From the NCBI GenBank assembly GCA_946617655.1, contig CAMOKL010000011.1, forward strand, positions 1-42,774: DNA of 42,774 nucleotides, given 5' to 3'. The notes under the pieces are model-generated. The model saw only the letters and a program-made list of their open reading frames with translations. It had not been told where the DNA came from and did not search any database. Both the position numbers and the translations under genes were made by a program. Below, one piece after another: positions 7,044 to 16,314 of this stretch. Source of the DNA: Anaeroplasma sp902783745 (GTDB lineage Bacteria; Bacillota_I; Bacilli_A; Acholeplasmatales; Anaeroplasmataceae). Each line of letters starts with the position of its first letter. The stretch's first letter is position 1.

Positions 7044-10000
7044 ATACCCACTATCAAAAACTGAAGAAGGAATATATGTTTCTTGTTTGAAACAAACTGA
7101 TGCATATAATATTTCTAATTTATTAAATTTAGGAAGTAATATTGATGTTTTAAAAATTAAGGATGCTATTAAAAAAATATTTTTAGCGCATCCCTACTTA
7201 AATACTATTTTATTTCAGGATGAAGATGGAAATATTTATAAGAAAATAGTAAATGATCTAGTTAATATTTCTTATAAGGAAGTATCTAAATTAGATATTA
7301 AGCCATATCATTATGAATTATTAAATAATCATTTGTATTATTTATGTATTTATAAATGTGATAATTGTTATTACTTATATTTTGATTTTCACCATATTAT
7401 ATTTGATGGTACATCAATTAAAATCTTTATAGATGAATTAGTATCTTTACTTGAAGGAAAAGAGATACTTGAAGAGACTTATAATGCAAATGATTTTTCT
7501 TTAGATGAAGAAAAGCTTTTAAAAACCAAAGAATATGATGATGCAAAATCATATTATGAAAAGATGATTATAGATCCAGAGGTTGATTCTACAATTGTTT
7601 ATGATAAAAACGATGGTGAAGTTAAATATAAAAATTATAATACAAAGCTTAAAATTAAAGATAATGAAATAAAGAAATTAACTAAGAAGTTAAATATTAA
7701 AACATCGTCTTTCCATTTAGCTTGTTTTTCATATTTATTATCTAAAATGAATATGGATAATAAATCTTTATTTTTAACTGTTAATAATGGCAGAAATGAT
7801 AAATTAAATAATACTTTAGGTATGTTTGTTAAAACTTATCCTTTTTATTTAGAGTATCAAGATAGTATTAAAGATTATTTAATTACTGCAAATTTAGAAC
7901 AAATTAATAATATTAATAATTTAATATATCCTTTTTCATCTTTAGTTAAGGATATAGGAATTACAGCTAATATTATATTTGCTTATCAAGGGGATTATTT
8001 TTATAAGACTAAATTAAATGGTAAGGATATATATGTTAATCCTATAGAAAGAAAAGATGGTAAAGAAAATATTAGTATTGAGCTTCATAGAGATAATAAT
8101 GAATATATTATTTGGGTAGAGTATAGGTCTGATTTATATGAGGATTATACAATTAAGCATTTAGTAGATTTGTTTGATAAGGTAGAAGCTGAATTTTTAG
8201 TTAAGAATAAATTAGATGAAATTAATTTAGTAACAGAAGATGAAAAGAATTTATTAGATAAATTTAATGATGTTGATTCATCATATATTGATTTTAATAA
8301 TACTATTTTAGATTCTTTTAAAAAGGCAGTTAAGGACTATCCTAATAATTACGCAGTTGTTTTTAAAGAGAATAAATATACTTATAAGGAAGTAGATTTA
8401 TTAAGTAATAAATTAGGTAATGAATTAATTTCTTTTGGAATTAAAAAAGAAGATGTTGTATCTATTTTAATTAAAAAGAGTGAATATATTGTTATTGCAT
8501 CACTTGGTGTAATTAAGTCAGGTGCTGCATATCAACCACTAGATCCTACATATCCAGAAGAAAGATTGAATTTCATGGTTAAGGATTCTAATGCGAAAGT
8601 TTTAATTTTAGATAGAGACTTAGATTCACTTATTGATTTTAAGGGTAAAAAAATATATATAGATGAAATTAAAAGCTTTTCTAATGATAAAGATACTAAT
8701 ATAAAATTAAATCCTAATGATTTATTTATAATGCTTTATACATCAGGTTCAACAGGTAATCCAAAGGGTGTAATGTTAGAGCATGGTAATATCAATACAT
8801 TTGTTTCATTCTATAAGCATGAATATGATGTAACATCTTTTTCTCGTATGGCTGCATACGCATCATATGGATTTGATGCAGATATGATGGATTTATATCC
8901 AGCTTTAGCATCAGGTGCAGCAGTATATGTTATTCCTGAAGAATTAAGACTAGATTTAGTTAAATTAGGTGATTTTTATAATGAAAATAAAATCACTCAT
9001 AGCTTAATTACAACTCAGGTTGGACGTCAATTTGCAACAGAAATTGATGTTAAATATTTAAAGCATTTCTTTGTTGGTGGTGAAAAGCTTGTCCCAATTG
9101 AACCACCTAAAAATTATATATTGCATAATGCATATGGACCTACTGAGGGTACAGTTTTTTGTACTGAAAAAATTGTTGATAAATTATATTATAGAGTACC
9201 AATAGGACCTAATTTAAATACATATAAATTTTATGTTTTAGATAAGAATATGAATATATTACCAACTAATGTAATTGGAGAATTATATATATCAGGTCCG
9301 CAGGTTGCAAGAGGATATTTAAATAGAGAAAAAGAAAATAAAGAAGCATTCTTAGATAATCCTTTTGATAATAATCCTTTATTTAAAAAATTATATAAAA
9401 CTGGTGATATCGTAAGACTTTTACCTAATGGTGATGTTGATTTCATAGGAAGAAAAGATGGACAGGTTAAAATAAGAGGATTTAGAGTTGAATTAACAGA
9501 AGTTGAAAAGGTTATAAGAGAATATCCTAATATTTTAGATGCGACAGTTAAGGATTTTATAGATCCTTCTGGTGTTAAATTTTTATGTGCATATATAGTT
9601 TCAAATGAAAAAATAGATATAGCGGATTTAAATAAATTTATTGCATCTAAAAAACCACCTTATATGGTTCCTGCATATTCAATGCAAATTGATAAGATTC
9701 CACTAAATCAAAATCAAAAGGTTAATAAAAAAGCTTTACCTTTACCTGAATTAAAGAAAGAAGAAATAGTAGAACCCAAAACTCCTTTAGAACATGAAGT
9801 ATATGATATTATTAAGGATGTTTTAGGACATGAATCATTTGGTGTTACAACTAATTTATATGAAGCAGGCCTAACTTCTGTTTCATCAATTAGATTGACT
9901 ATTTTATTATCTAAAAAATTTAAGTGTGATGTATCAAATGATGATTTAAATACTAATCCTACAATTAAAGAATTAATTAATACATTGGCTAATAGGAATA

Positions 10001-13000
10001 ATAATATTGTCATACATGAAAAGATTAAGGAATATCCTATTACTAAAACACAAGAAGGTATTTTTGTTGAATCTGTTTCAATTCCTGATTCAACAACATA
10101 TAATATTCCTTTCTTATTTAAATTAAGTAATAAAATTGATTTAAATAAATTAAAAGAAGCGATTATTAAAGCTATTAATAATCATGAATATTTGAAAACA
10201 AATTTAATTATGGATGACTCTGGAGATATTAAAGCTTTAAGAGAAGAAAAAGAAGCTATAGTATCTATTTTAAGCATAGATAAATTAGATAAATCTACTT
10301 TAGTAAGACCATTTAATATTTTAAATAGCGATTTATATAGAGCTATAATATATAAAACTAAAGAAGGTAATTATTTATTCTTAGATTTCCATCATATTAT
10401 TTGTGATGGTACAAGTGAAGCAATTATTTTAAATGATATTAATAATGCATATTTAGGGAAAGAATTAATTAAAGAAGAATATAGTGGATTTGAGGTTGCC
10501 TTAGATGAAAAGGAATTATTAAAAACTGATAAGCTTAATAAATCTAAGGAATTCATTAATAAATTATTAAAAGATATTGATGGAGAATATTTAATTAAAA
10601 AGGATTTAAAAGTAGAAAGTAGGTCTAAGCTTAAATCAATTGATTATAAATTAAATATTAATCTAGATAATCTAAAGAAATATATTAATGATAATAAATT
10701 AACATTTAATGCATATTTTAATTTCGCATTCGCATTTACTTTATCTAAATATTTATATAAATATGATTCACTTTATGTAACTATTTATAACGGTAGAAAT
10801 AGAGCAAGCTTGAATAATACTGTATCAATGCTTGTTAAAACATTACCTGTTTATATTAAATATAGCGAAGATGATAATATATTATCTAAATTAAATGAAA
10901 TGAAAGATAATTTATTAAATTTACAAGCTAATGACTTATATTCATTTGAGGATATCGCAAAAGAATATGATATTAAAGCTGATATTATGTTTGCATATCA
11001 AGGTGATAATTTTACATTTGATACATTAGGTAATGAAAAAGTAGATGTTATTTTACTTGAATCTGATACACCAAAGAGTGCGTTTGGGCTTGATGTATTT
11101 TTAGAAAATAATACATTTAGAGCACATTTTGAATATGATTGTGCAATATATAATGAATATACTATTAGTTCATTTAAGAGATTATATGAATTAGTATTAA
11201 ATGAATTAATGGTAAAAAATAAGATTAGTGAAATTAATTTATTACCAGAAGAAGATTATAATTTCTATAAAGAATTTAATTCATCTAAAGAAGAAATCCC
11301 TGATATTTCATTTAATAAATTAGTTGAAAAGCAAGCAGTTTTAAATCCAGATAAAATTGCAGTTATTGGTAAGGGTGGACAGTTTAATTACAAGGAATTT
11401 AATGAATGCTGTAATAAGGTTGCAAATACATTAATTGATTGTGGAGTTAAGCTTCAAGATAGAGTTGTTATGTTAATGCCAAGAATTTCATTAGCATATG
11501 TTGTAAGACAAGGTATTATTAAATCAGGTGGTGCGTTTGTACCAATTGATCCTAAATACCCTCTTGATAGAATTGAATATATTATTAATAATTCTGGTGC
11601 TAAATATTTAATTTCAACAAAAGAAATAATAGAAGAAAAGATGGAAATAATTAATAAATCAAATATTAAAGCATTTGATATTTTAGATATTATGAAATCT
11701 AATAAAATATCTAATCCTGATGTTTTAATTCCATCAAATAGCCTATGCTATATAATTTATACATCTGGTTCAACAGGAAAACCAAAAGGTGTTATGATAA
11801 GTCATCATAATTTAGTAAATTATGTATTAGATGGCTCAAATATTGGTACAAAATTATATAGAAATATTAAAGAAGGTGCAATCGGATGCTCATTTGCTTC
11901 TTTAAGCTTTGATGCATCATTACAAGAAGAATGTGTTCCTCTATCACATGGTTATACTGCAGTTATTGCAACAGAAGAGGAAATAGAAAATCCATTAAAG
12001 CTTGCAGAAACTTTAAATAAATATCATGTTAATATTATGTTTATGACTCCATCATTTGTATCTAATTTTATTGATATTAAAGAATTTGTTGATGCTTTAA
12101 AGAACTTAAAGGTATTAGATATGGGTGCTGAGGCTGTACCTGTTGAATTATGCCAAAAGCTAAGAAGTTTAGGTATAACTGCAGATATTTATAATGGATA
12201 CGGTCCAACTGAGACAACAATTACTTGTACATATCATCATGTAACTGATGAATATGTTACGATAGGTAAGCCTTTTGCGAATTCAGAAATTTATATTTTA
12301 GATAAGGCAGGTCATATCTTACCTATTAATGCGATAGGTGATTTAACTATTGCAGGTGATTCAGTAGGTATGGGTTATTTAGGATTACCTGAAAAGACTA
12401 AAGAAAACTTTATTGAAATAAATGGATTAAAGGCATATCGTTCAGGTGATTTAGCAAGATACAATAATGATGGTAATATTGAATTCTTTGGAAGATTAGA
12501 TAATCAAGTTAAGCTAAGAGGCTTAAGAGTAGAACTTGATGAAATTGAAAAGGTATTAAATAGCTATCCAAATATTATTAGAAGTATTATTCTTGTTAAA
12601 ACTAATCAGGTTGATGGAGATTATTTAGCTGCATATTTTACAGCATCTAAAGAAATTGATAAGGATGATTTAACTAAGCATATGTCTAAATCTTTAACTC
12701 CTTATATGATTCCTAAGGTAATGATGCAATTAGATAAAATACCTCTAACTCCAAATGGTAAAATTGATAAAAAAGCATTACCAGAAATTGAAGTTAAAAA
12801 AGAAGAAAAGAAGATTAAAAAAGCATCTAATGAATTAGAAGAAAAATTATTAAAGATATTTGCAAAAGCATTAGGACAAGCAGAAATTGGTATTGATGAT
12901 GATTTCTTTGATTTAGGTGGTACTTCACTTTCTGCATCAAAGGTCGCAATGCTTGCGTTAAAAGAAAACTTACCTATAGCTTATAAAGATATATTTGAAT

Positions 13001-14250
13001 ATTCAACTGTTAGTGAATTAGAAAAATATATTAATTCATTAAATGGTGATGTATCAGATGTTAAGAATGAAGATACTATAGAATTTGATGCATTAAAATA
13101 TAATAATGTTAAATATATTGATGAAATAAAAGAAGAATATTCTTTAGGAAATATATTGCTTACTGGCGCAACAGGATTTTTAGGTATTCATATATTTAAA
13201 GAATTATTGAATATGGAAAAGCATATGTATTTATTAATTAGAAGCAAAGGAATTAATGCAAGAAAGAGATTAGAAGGACTTTTAGCATATTATTTTGATG
13301 ATCCATTAACTGAATTAATTGATAAATATGTAACAATAATTGATGCTGATATTATTGATACTGATTTAGAAAATAAATTAAAGGATATTAAATTAGATAC
13401 AATTATTAACTGTGCCGCAATTGTTAAGCATTTCTCTTTTGATGATATAATTGAAAAAGTAAATGTTGGTGGTGTTAATAATTTAATTAATATATCACTT
13501 GCAAAAAAAGCCAGATTAATTCAAATATCAACACTTAGTGTTGCAGGAGAAAACATTGATAATAAATTTGATTCATATTTTAAGATAAAAGAAAACATGT
13601 TATATTTCGGACAAGATATATCAAATAAATATGTAAATTCTAAATTCATGGCTGAAAAGAGTATTTTAGAAGCTATAGATAATAAGGGCTTAGATGCTAA
13701 AATTATAAGAGTAGGTAATTTAATGGGAAGAAATAGTGATGGAGAATTCCAAGCTAATTCTATTACAAATGGATTTATGAGAGACCTAAGAGGTTATGCA
13801 GCCCTTCATAAATTCCCAGTAAATTCTATGGATATAGAAGTAGACTTCTCGCCAATTGATGAGGTTTCAAAAACTATTTTAAAACTTGCAACAACAAATA
13901 AAAAATTTACTTTATTTCATAGTGCAAATTCTCATATGATTCAAATGGGTGATATCATATATGCAATGAACTTATTAGGATTTGATATTAAGGTTGTACC
14001 TGATAATGAATTTATAGAATCTATGAAAGAGATGATGCAAGATGAAAAGAATAATATGCTAGTATCATCACTTATTTCTTATGCATCAAGTGATTCTCAT
14101 ATTCATTCATTTATTGGTTCAAATAATGAATTCTCAAATAAGGCATTATATCATCTAAATTATAAATGGCCTATTACTGATAAGGATTATTTAACAAAAG
14201 CAATTGAATCATTAATGACACTAGGATTCTTCGAAAGAAAGGATCAATAA
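7033..14250 (+). CDS. Two-module non-ribosomal peptide synthetase with terminal reductase, C-A-T-C-A-T-R
   Basis: The 2,405-residue enzyme has, in order: condensation 1 (HHIIFDG, 120-126); adenylation 1 (TSGSTGNPKG from 570, NAYGPTE, TGD, NQKVNKKALP); carrier 1 (GLTS, Ser949); condensation 2 (HHIICDG, 1120-1126); adenylation 2 (TSGSTGKPKG from 1577, NGYGPTE, PNGKIDKKALP); carrier 2 (LGGTS, Ser1965); NAD(P)H-dependent thioester reductase (TGATGFLG from 2044, YVNSK with Tyr2200/Lys2204). All core motifs look intact. This layout releases a dipeptidyl thioester reductively as an aldehyde, which may cyclise to a pyrazinone-type product. The first condensation domain, with no upstream module, suggests N-acylation of residue one. 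By-eye specificity codes are DAMLFVAVF and DAQFLMGIT plus the usual Lys; I cannot assign amino acids. The ATG at 7033 is chosen for GAGGAAG six bases before it. Confidence 0.95.
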   Translation: MEIKYPLSKTEEGIYVSCLKQTDAYNISNLLNLGSNIDVLKIKDAIKKIFLAHPYLNTILFQDEDGNIYKKIVNDLVNISYKEVSKLDIKPYHYELLNNHLYYLCIYKCDNCYYLYFDFHHIIFDGTSIKIFIDELVSLLEGKEILEETYNANDFSLDEEKLLKTKEYDDAKSYYEKMIIDPEVDSTIVYDKNDGEVKYKNYNTKLKIKDNEIKKLTKKLNIKTSSFHLACFSYLLSKMNMDNKSLFLTVNNGRNDKLNNTLGMFVKTYPFYLEYQDSIKDYLITANLEQINNINNLIYPFSSLVKDIGITANIIFAYQGDYFYKTKLNGKDIYVNPIERKDGKENISIELHRDNNEYIIWVEYRSDLYEDYTIKHLVDLFDKVEAEFLVKNKLDEINLVTEDEKNLLDKFNDVDSSYIDFNNTILDSFKKAVKDYPNNYAVVFKENKYTYKEVDLLSNKLGNELISFGIKKEDVVSILIKKSEYIVIASLGVIKSGAAYQPLDPTYPEERLNFMVKDSNAKVLILDRDLDSLIDFKGKKIYIDEIKSFSNDKDTNIKLNPNDLFIMLYTSGSTGNPKGVMLEHGNINTFVSFYKHEYDVTSFSRMAAYASYGFDADMMDLYPALASGAAVYVIPEELRLDLVKLGDFYNENKITHSLITTQVGRQFATEIDVKYLKHFFVGGEKLVPIEPPKNYILHNAYGPTEGTVFCTEKIVDKLYYRVPIGPNLNTYKFYVLDKNMNILPTNVIGELYISGPQVARGYLNREKENKEAFLDNPFDNNPLFKKLYKTGDIVRLLPNGDVDFIGRKDGQVKIRGFRVELTEVEKVIREYPNILDATVKDFIDPSGVKFLCAYIVSNEKIDIADLNKFIASKKPPYMVPAYSMQIDKIPLNQNQKVNKKALPLPELKKEEIVEPKTPLEHEVYDIIKDVLGHESFGVTTNLYEAGLTSVSSIRLTILLSKKFKCDVSNDDLNTNPTIKELINTLANRNNNIVIHEKIKEYPITKTQEGIFVESVSIPDSTTYNIPFLFKLSNKIDLNKLKEAIIKAINNHEYLKTNLIMDDSGDIKALREEKEAIVSILSIDKLDKSTLVRPFNILNSDLYRAIIYKTKEGNYLFLDFHHIICDGTSEAIILNDINNAYLGKELIKEEYSGFEVALDEKELLKTDKLNKSKEFINKLLKDIDGEYLIKKDLKVESRSKLKSIDYKLNINLDNLKKYINDNKLTFNAYFNFAFAFTLSKYLYKYDSLYVTIYNGRNRASLNNTVSMLVKTLPVYIKYSEDDNILSKLNEMKDNLLNLQANDLYSFEDIAKEYDIKADIMFAYQGDNFTFDTLGNEKVDVILLESDTPKSAFGLDVFLENNTFRAHFEYDCAIYNEYTISSFKRLYELVLNELMVKNKISEINLLPEEDYNFYKEFNSSKEEIPDISFNKLVEKQAVLNPDKIAVIGKGGQFNYKEFNECCNKVANTLIDCGVKLQDRVVMLMPRISLAYVVRQGIIKSGGAFVPIDPKYPLDRIEYIINNSGAKYLISTKEIIEEKMEIINKSNIKAFDILDIMKSNKISNPDVLIPSNSLCYIIYTSGSTGKPKGVMISHHNLVNYVLDGSNIGTKLYRNIKEGAIGCSFASLSFDASLQEECVPLSHGYTAVIATEEEIENPLKLAETLNKYHVNIMFMTPSFVSNFIDIKEFVDALKNLKVLDMGAEAVPVELCQKLRSLGITADIYNGYGPTETTITCTYHHVTDEYVTIGKPFANSEIYILDKAGHILPINAIGDLTIAGDSVGMGYLGLPEKTKENFIEINGLKAYRSGDLARYNNDGNIEFFGRLDNQVKLRGLRVELDEIEKVLNSYPNIIRSIILVKTNQVDGDYLAAYFTASKEIDKDDLTKHMSKSLTPYMIPKVMMQLDKIPLTPNGKIDKKALPEIEVKKEEKKIKKASNELEEKLLKIFAKALGQAEIGIDDDFFDLGGTSLSASKVAMLALKENLPIAYKDIFEYSTVSELEKYINSLNGDVSDVKNEDTIEFDALKYNNVKYIDEIKEEYSLGNILLTGATGFLGIHIFKELLNMEKHMYLLIRSKGINARKRLEGLLAYYFDDPLTELIDKYVTIIDADIIDTDLENKLKDIKLDTIINCAAIVKHFSFDDIIEKVNVGGVNNLINISLAKKARLIQISTLSVAGENIDNKFDSYFKIKENMLYFGQDISNKYVNSKFMAEKSILEAIDNKGLDAKIIRVGNLMGRNSDGEFQANSITNGFMRDLRGYAALHKFPVNSMDIEVDFSPIDEVSKTILKLATTNKKFTLFHSANSHMIQMGDIIYAMNLLGFDIKVVPDNEFIESMKEMMQDEKNNMLVSSLISYASSDSHIHSFIGSNNEFSNKALYHLNYKWPITDKDYLTKAIESLMTLGFFERKDQ

Positions 14251-14251
14251 A

Positions 14252-16003
14252 ATGGAAAGAAATTCTAAATTAATAAATAAAAAATTTATTCAATATCTAA
14301 TACCTTCCATATTAACAATTTTTGCGATGCAATTTACATCACTATTAGATGCAATACTAATAGGAAATTTAATTGGTTCAACTGCATTATCTGCATCTTC
14401 AATGTGTGTACCTATTATATACATTGTACAAATGCCGGGCCTAGCATTAGGGGTAGGTGGCTCAATTGTTGTTGCATCACTTCTTGGTAAAAGAGATATA
14501 GATAAAGCAAATAAAGCTTTTTCTGCATGTATAATATATGGAATAGGTTTATCATTGATATTTGCGATATTAGCTCCTATTATATCAAGACCTATTTCAT
14601 TAATATTTGCAGAAGATTTAAGAGAAGATATTTATCAATATGTATTTATTACTTTATTAATAGATCCAATTATTGTTTTTGCGTTATTAATATCTTCATT
14701 TATGAGTGTAGATAATAATCCAAAACTCGCAACAATATATTTTATTGTCTCTGATATTTTAAAAATAAGCTCAATGTTTTTATTTATTAAAGTATTTAAC
14801 TTTGGAATGTATGGTGCAGCATTCTCAACAGGATTTGGATTCTTAGTTGCCTTAATTGTTATATTGTTTTATGGCTTTTCTAAAAAAAGAATGCTTAAAT
14901 TTACATTTAAGATTAAAAATACATATATTGATTTAAAAGAATCATTAAAAGCTTCAGGTTCAATTGCTATAAATTACTTATTAACTGCAATTCAAATGTC
15001 TATTATTAATATAGTAATTAGTAATTTAGTTACAGATATTATAGATTTATCAATTTATGGATTAATATGTAATATGGTATTTGTTTTCGATTTAATATCT
15101 GGTGGAATAGTTGGAGTAATACCAACATTATGTGGTATATTTAATGGTGAAAAAGATATTTATTCATTAAAATCTATAACTAAGAAAATATATTTTTTGA
15201 ATTTATCATCAGCAATAGTTATAACCATATTGGTATTTTTATTACCAAATGTTTATTCAATTATATTTGGGTTTGATTTTTTAGAATATCAAGAAAAAGC
15301 AAATATGCTTATAAGAATATATGTATTCTCATTTATTCCATATGAATTAAATCGTTTCACAACAAATTATTATCCAGCAATTGATAAGAATTCTCCATCA
15401 TATATAACAGTATTCTTAAGGGAATTAATCCTAGTATTACCTTTAACAATATCTTTATTATATGTTGATGGTATAAAAGGATATGCGATAGCTCAAGTAT
15501 TAACTGAGGCTTTAACAGTATTAATCACTTATGTATTCATATTCATATTAGAACAAAAGAAGCATTTGAAAAAAGATTTATTTATGATAGATGATATTAA
15601 TTATTTGTCATATGATATTTCAATAGATAATAATATTGATAATGCTTCTTTAGTATCAGAAGAAATTTCTAATTTTTGTATTAATAACAATATAGATAAT
15701 AGAAGTGCTCAAATGATTGGTCTTTCATCAGAAGAAATGATTTCTAATATAATTAAATATGGATATAAAAATAAAAAACAAAATTTTATTGATGTTAATT
15801 TAAAGAAAATAGATAATACATTAATTCTTCGTATTCGTGATGATGGTATGCCATTTGATCCTACAAAATATGAAGTTGATAACGATCAAATTTATACAAC
15901 AAGTGGAATTAAGCTTGTTGAAAGTATTACTAATAAAATGCAATATATGAGAATATTAAATTTAAATAATACTATTTTAGAAATAAATATAGGAGGAAAA
16001 TAA
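14252..16003 (+). CDS. MATE family exporter fused to a C-terminal RsbW/SpoIIAB-like ATPase (serine kinase) domain
   Basis: Residues about 12-446 form a MATE-type transporter: about twelve hydrophobic segments, start FIQYLIPSILTIFAMQFTSL, and an internal repeat of the PG.ALGVGGSIVVAS type. After a charged linker, residues about 460-583 form an HATPase_c_2 domain like anti-sigma kinases: N-box SSEEMISNIIKYGY (Glu495, Asn499), G1 box RIRDDGMPFDP (Asp530/531, Gly532), and a shorter G2 region SGIKLVESI. The Glu and Asn that matter for catalysis and magnesium in SpoIIAB are present, so kinase activity is plausible. The gene starts one base after the NRPS stop and ends one base before the STAS gene. 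I infer export of the NRPS product, with the kinase domain as a cytoplasmic regulatory module; the fusion is not known to me as a characterised system. Confidence 0.9.
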   Translation: MERNSKLINKKFIQYLIPSILTIFAMQFTSLLDAILIGNLIGSTALSASSMCVPIIYIVQMPGLALGVGGSIVVASLLGKRDIDKANKAFSACIIYGIGLSLIFAILAPIISRPISLIFAEDLREDIYQYVFITLLIDPIIVFALLISSFMSVDNNPKLATIYFIVSDILKISSMFLFIKVFNFGMYGAAFSTGFGFLVALIVILFYGFSKKRMLKFTFKIKNTYIDLKESLKASGSIAINYLLTAIQMSIINIVISNLVTDIIDLSIYGLICNMVFVFDLISGGIVGVIPTLCGIFNGEKDIYSLKSITKKIYFLNLSSAIVITILVFLLPNVYSIIFGFDFLEYQEKANMLIRIYVFSFIPYELNRFTTNYYPAIDKNSPSYITVFLRELILVLPLTISLLYVDGIKGYAIAQVLTEALTVLITYVFIFILEQKKHLKKDLFMIDDINYLSYDISIDNNIDNASLVSEEISNFCINNNIDNRSAQMIGLSSEEMISNIIKYGYKNKKQNFIDVNLKKIDNTLILRIRDDGMPFDPTKYEVDNDQIYTTSGIKLVESITNKMQYMRILNLNNTILEINIGGK

Positions 16004-16004
16004 A

Positions 16005-16301
16005 ATGGATATTGAAATTATAAAAAATGAAAATATTGTAATTAAGATTAAAGGTAGATTAGATACAACATCATCTCCAATATTAAATCAAAAAATCCAA
16101 GAGCTTGAAATTGATAAGGACTTATTAATAATTGATTTTAAGGAATTAGATTATATTTCTTCAGCAGGATTAAGAGTATTACTTGCAATAAAAAATATGC
16201 TTGAAGAAAAAGGAAGACAGCTTGAAATTCATAATGTAAATGAAGTAATTACAGAAGTATTTAATGTAACAGGTTTTATAAATATTTTAAATATTAAATA
16301 G
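16005..16301 (+). CDS. STAS-domain anti-sigma factor antagonist-like protein
   Basis: The 98-residue protein is a single STAS domain of SpoIIAA/RsbV type. The phosphorylation-site loop reads LDYISSAGLRVLL; by alignment with DSTGL in RsbV the acceptor is Ser53, with Ser52 as a second candidate. In partner switching, an HATPase kinase phosphorylates this serine and a PP2C phosphatase restores it; the dephosphorylated form binds the kinase. Here the kinase candidate is the C-terminus of the MATE protein just upstream and the phosphatase is encoded just downstream. AGGAGG precedes the start. No sigma factor is nearby, so the partner released by this switch is not a neighbouring sigma factor. Confidence 0.93.
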   Translation: MDIEIIKNENIVIKIKGRLDTTSSPILNQKIQELEIDKDLLIIDFKELDYISSAGLRVLLAIKNMLEEKGRQLEIHNVNEVITEVFNVTGFINILNIK

Positions 16302-16314
16302 GAAGAGTGATATT

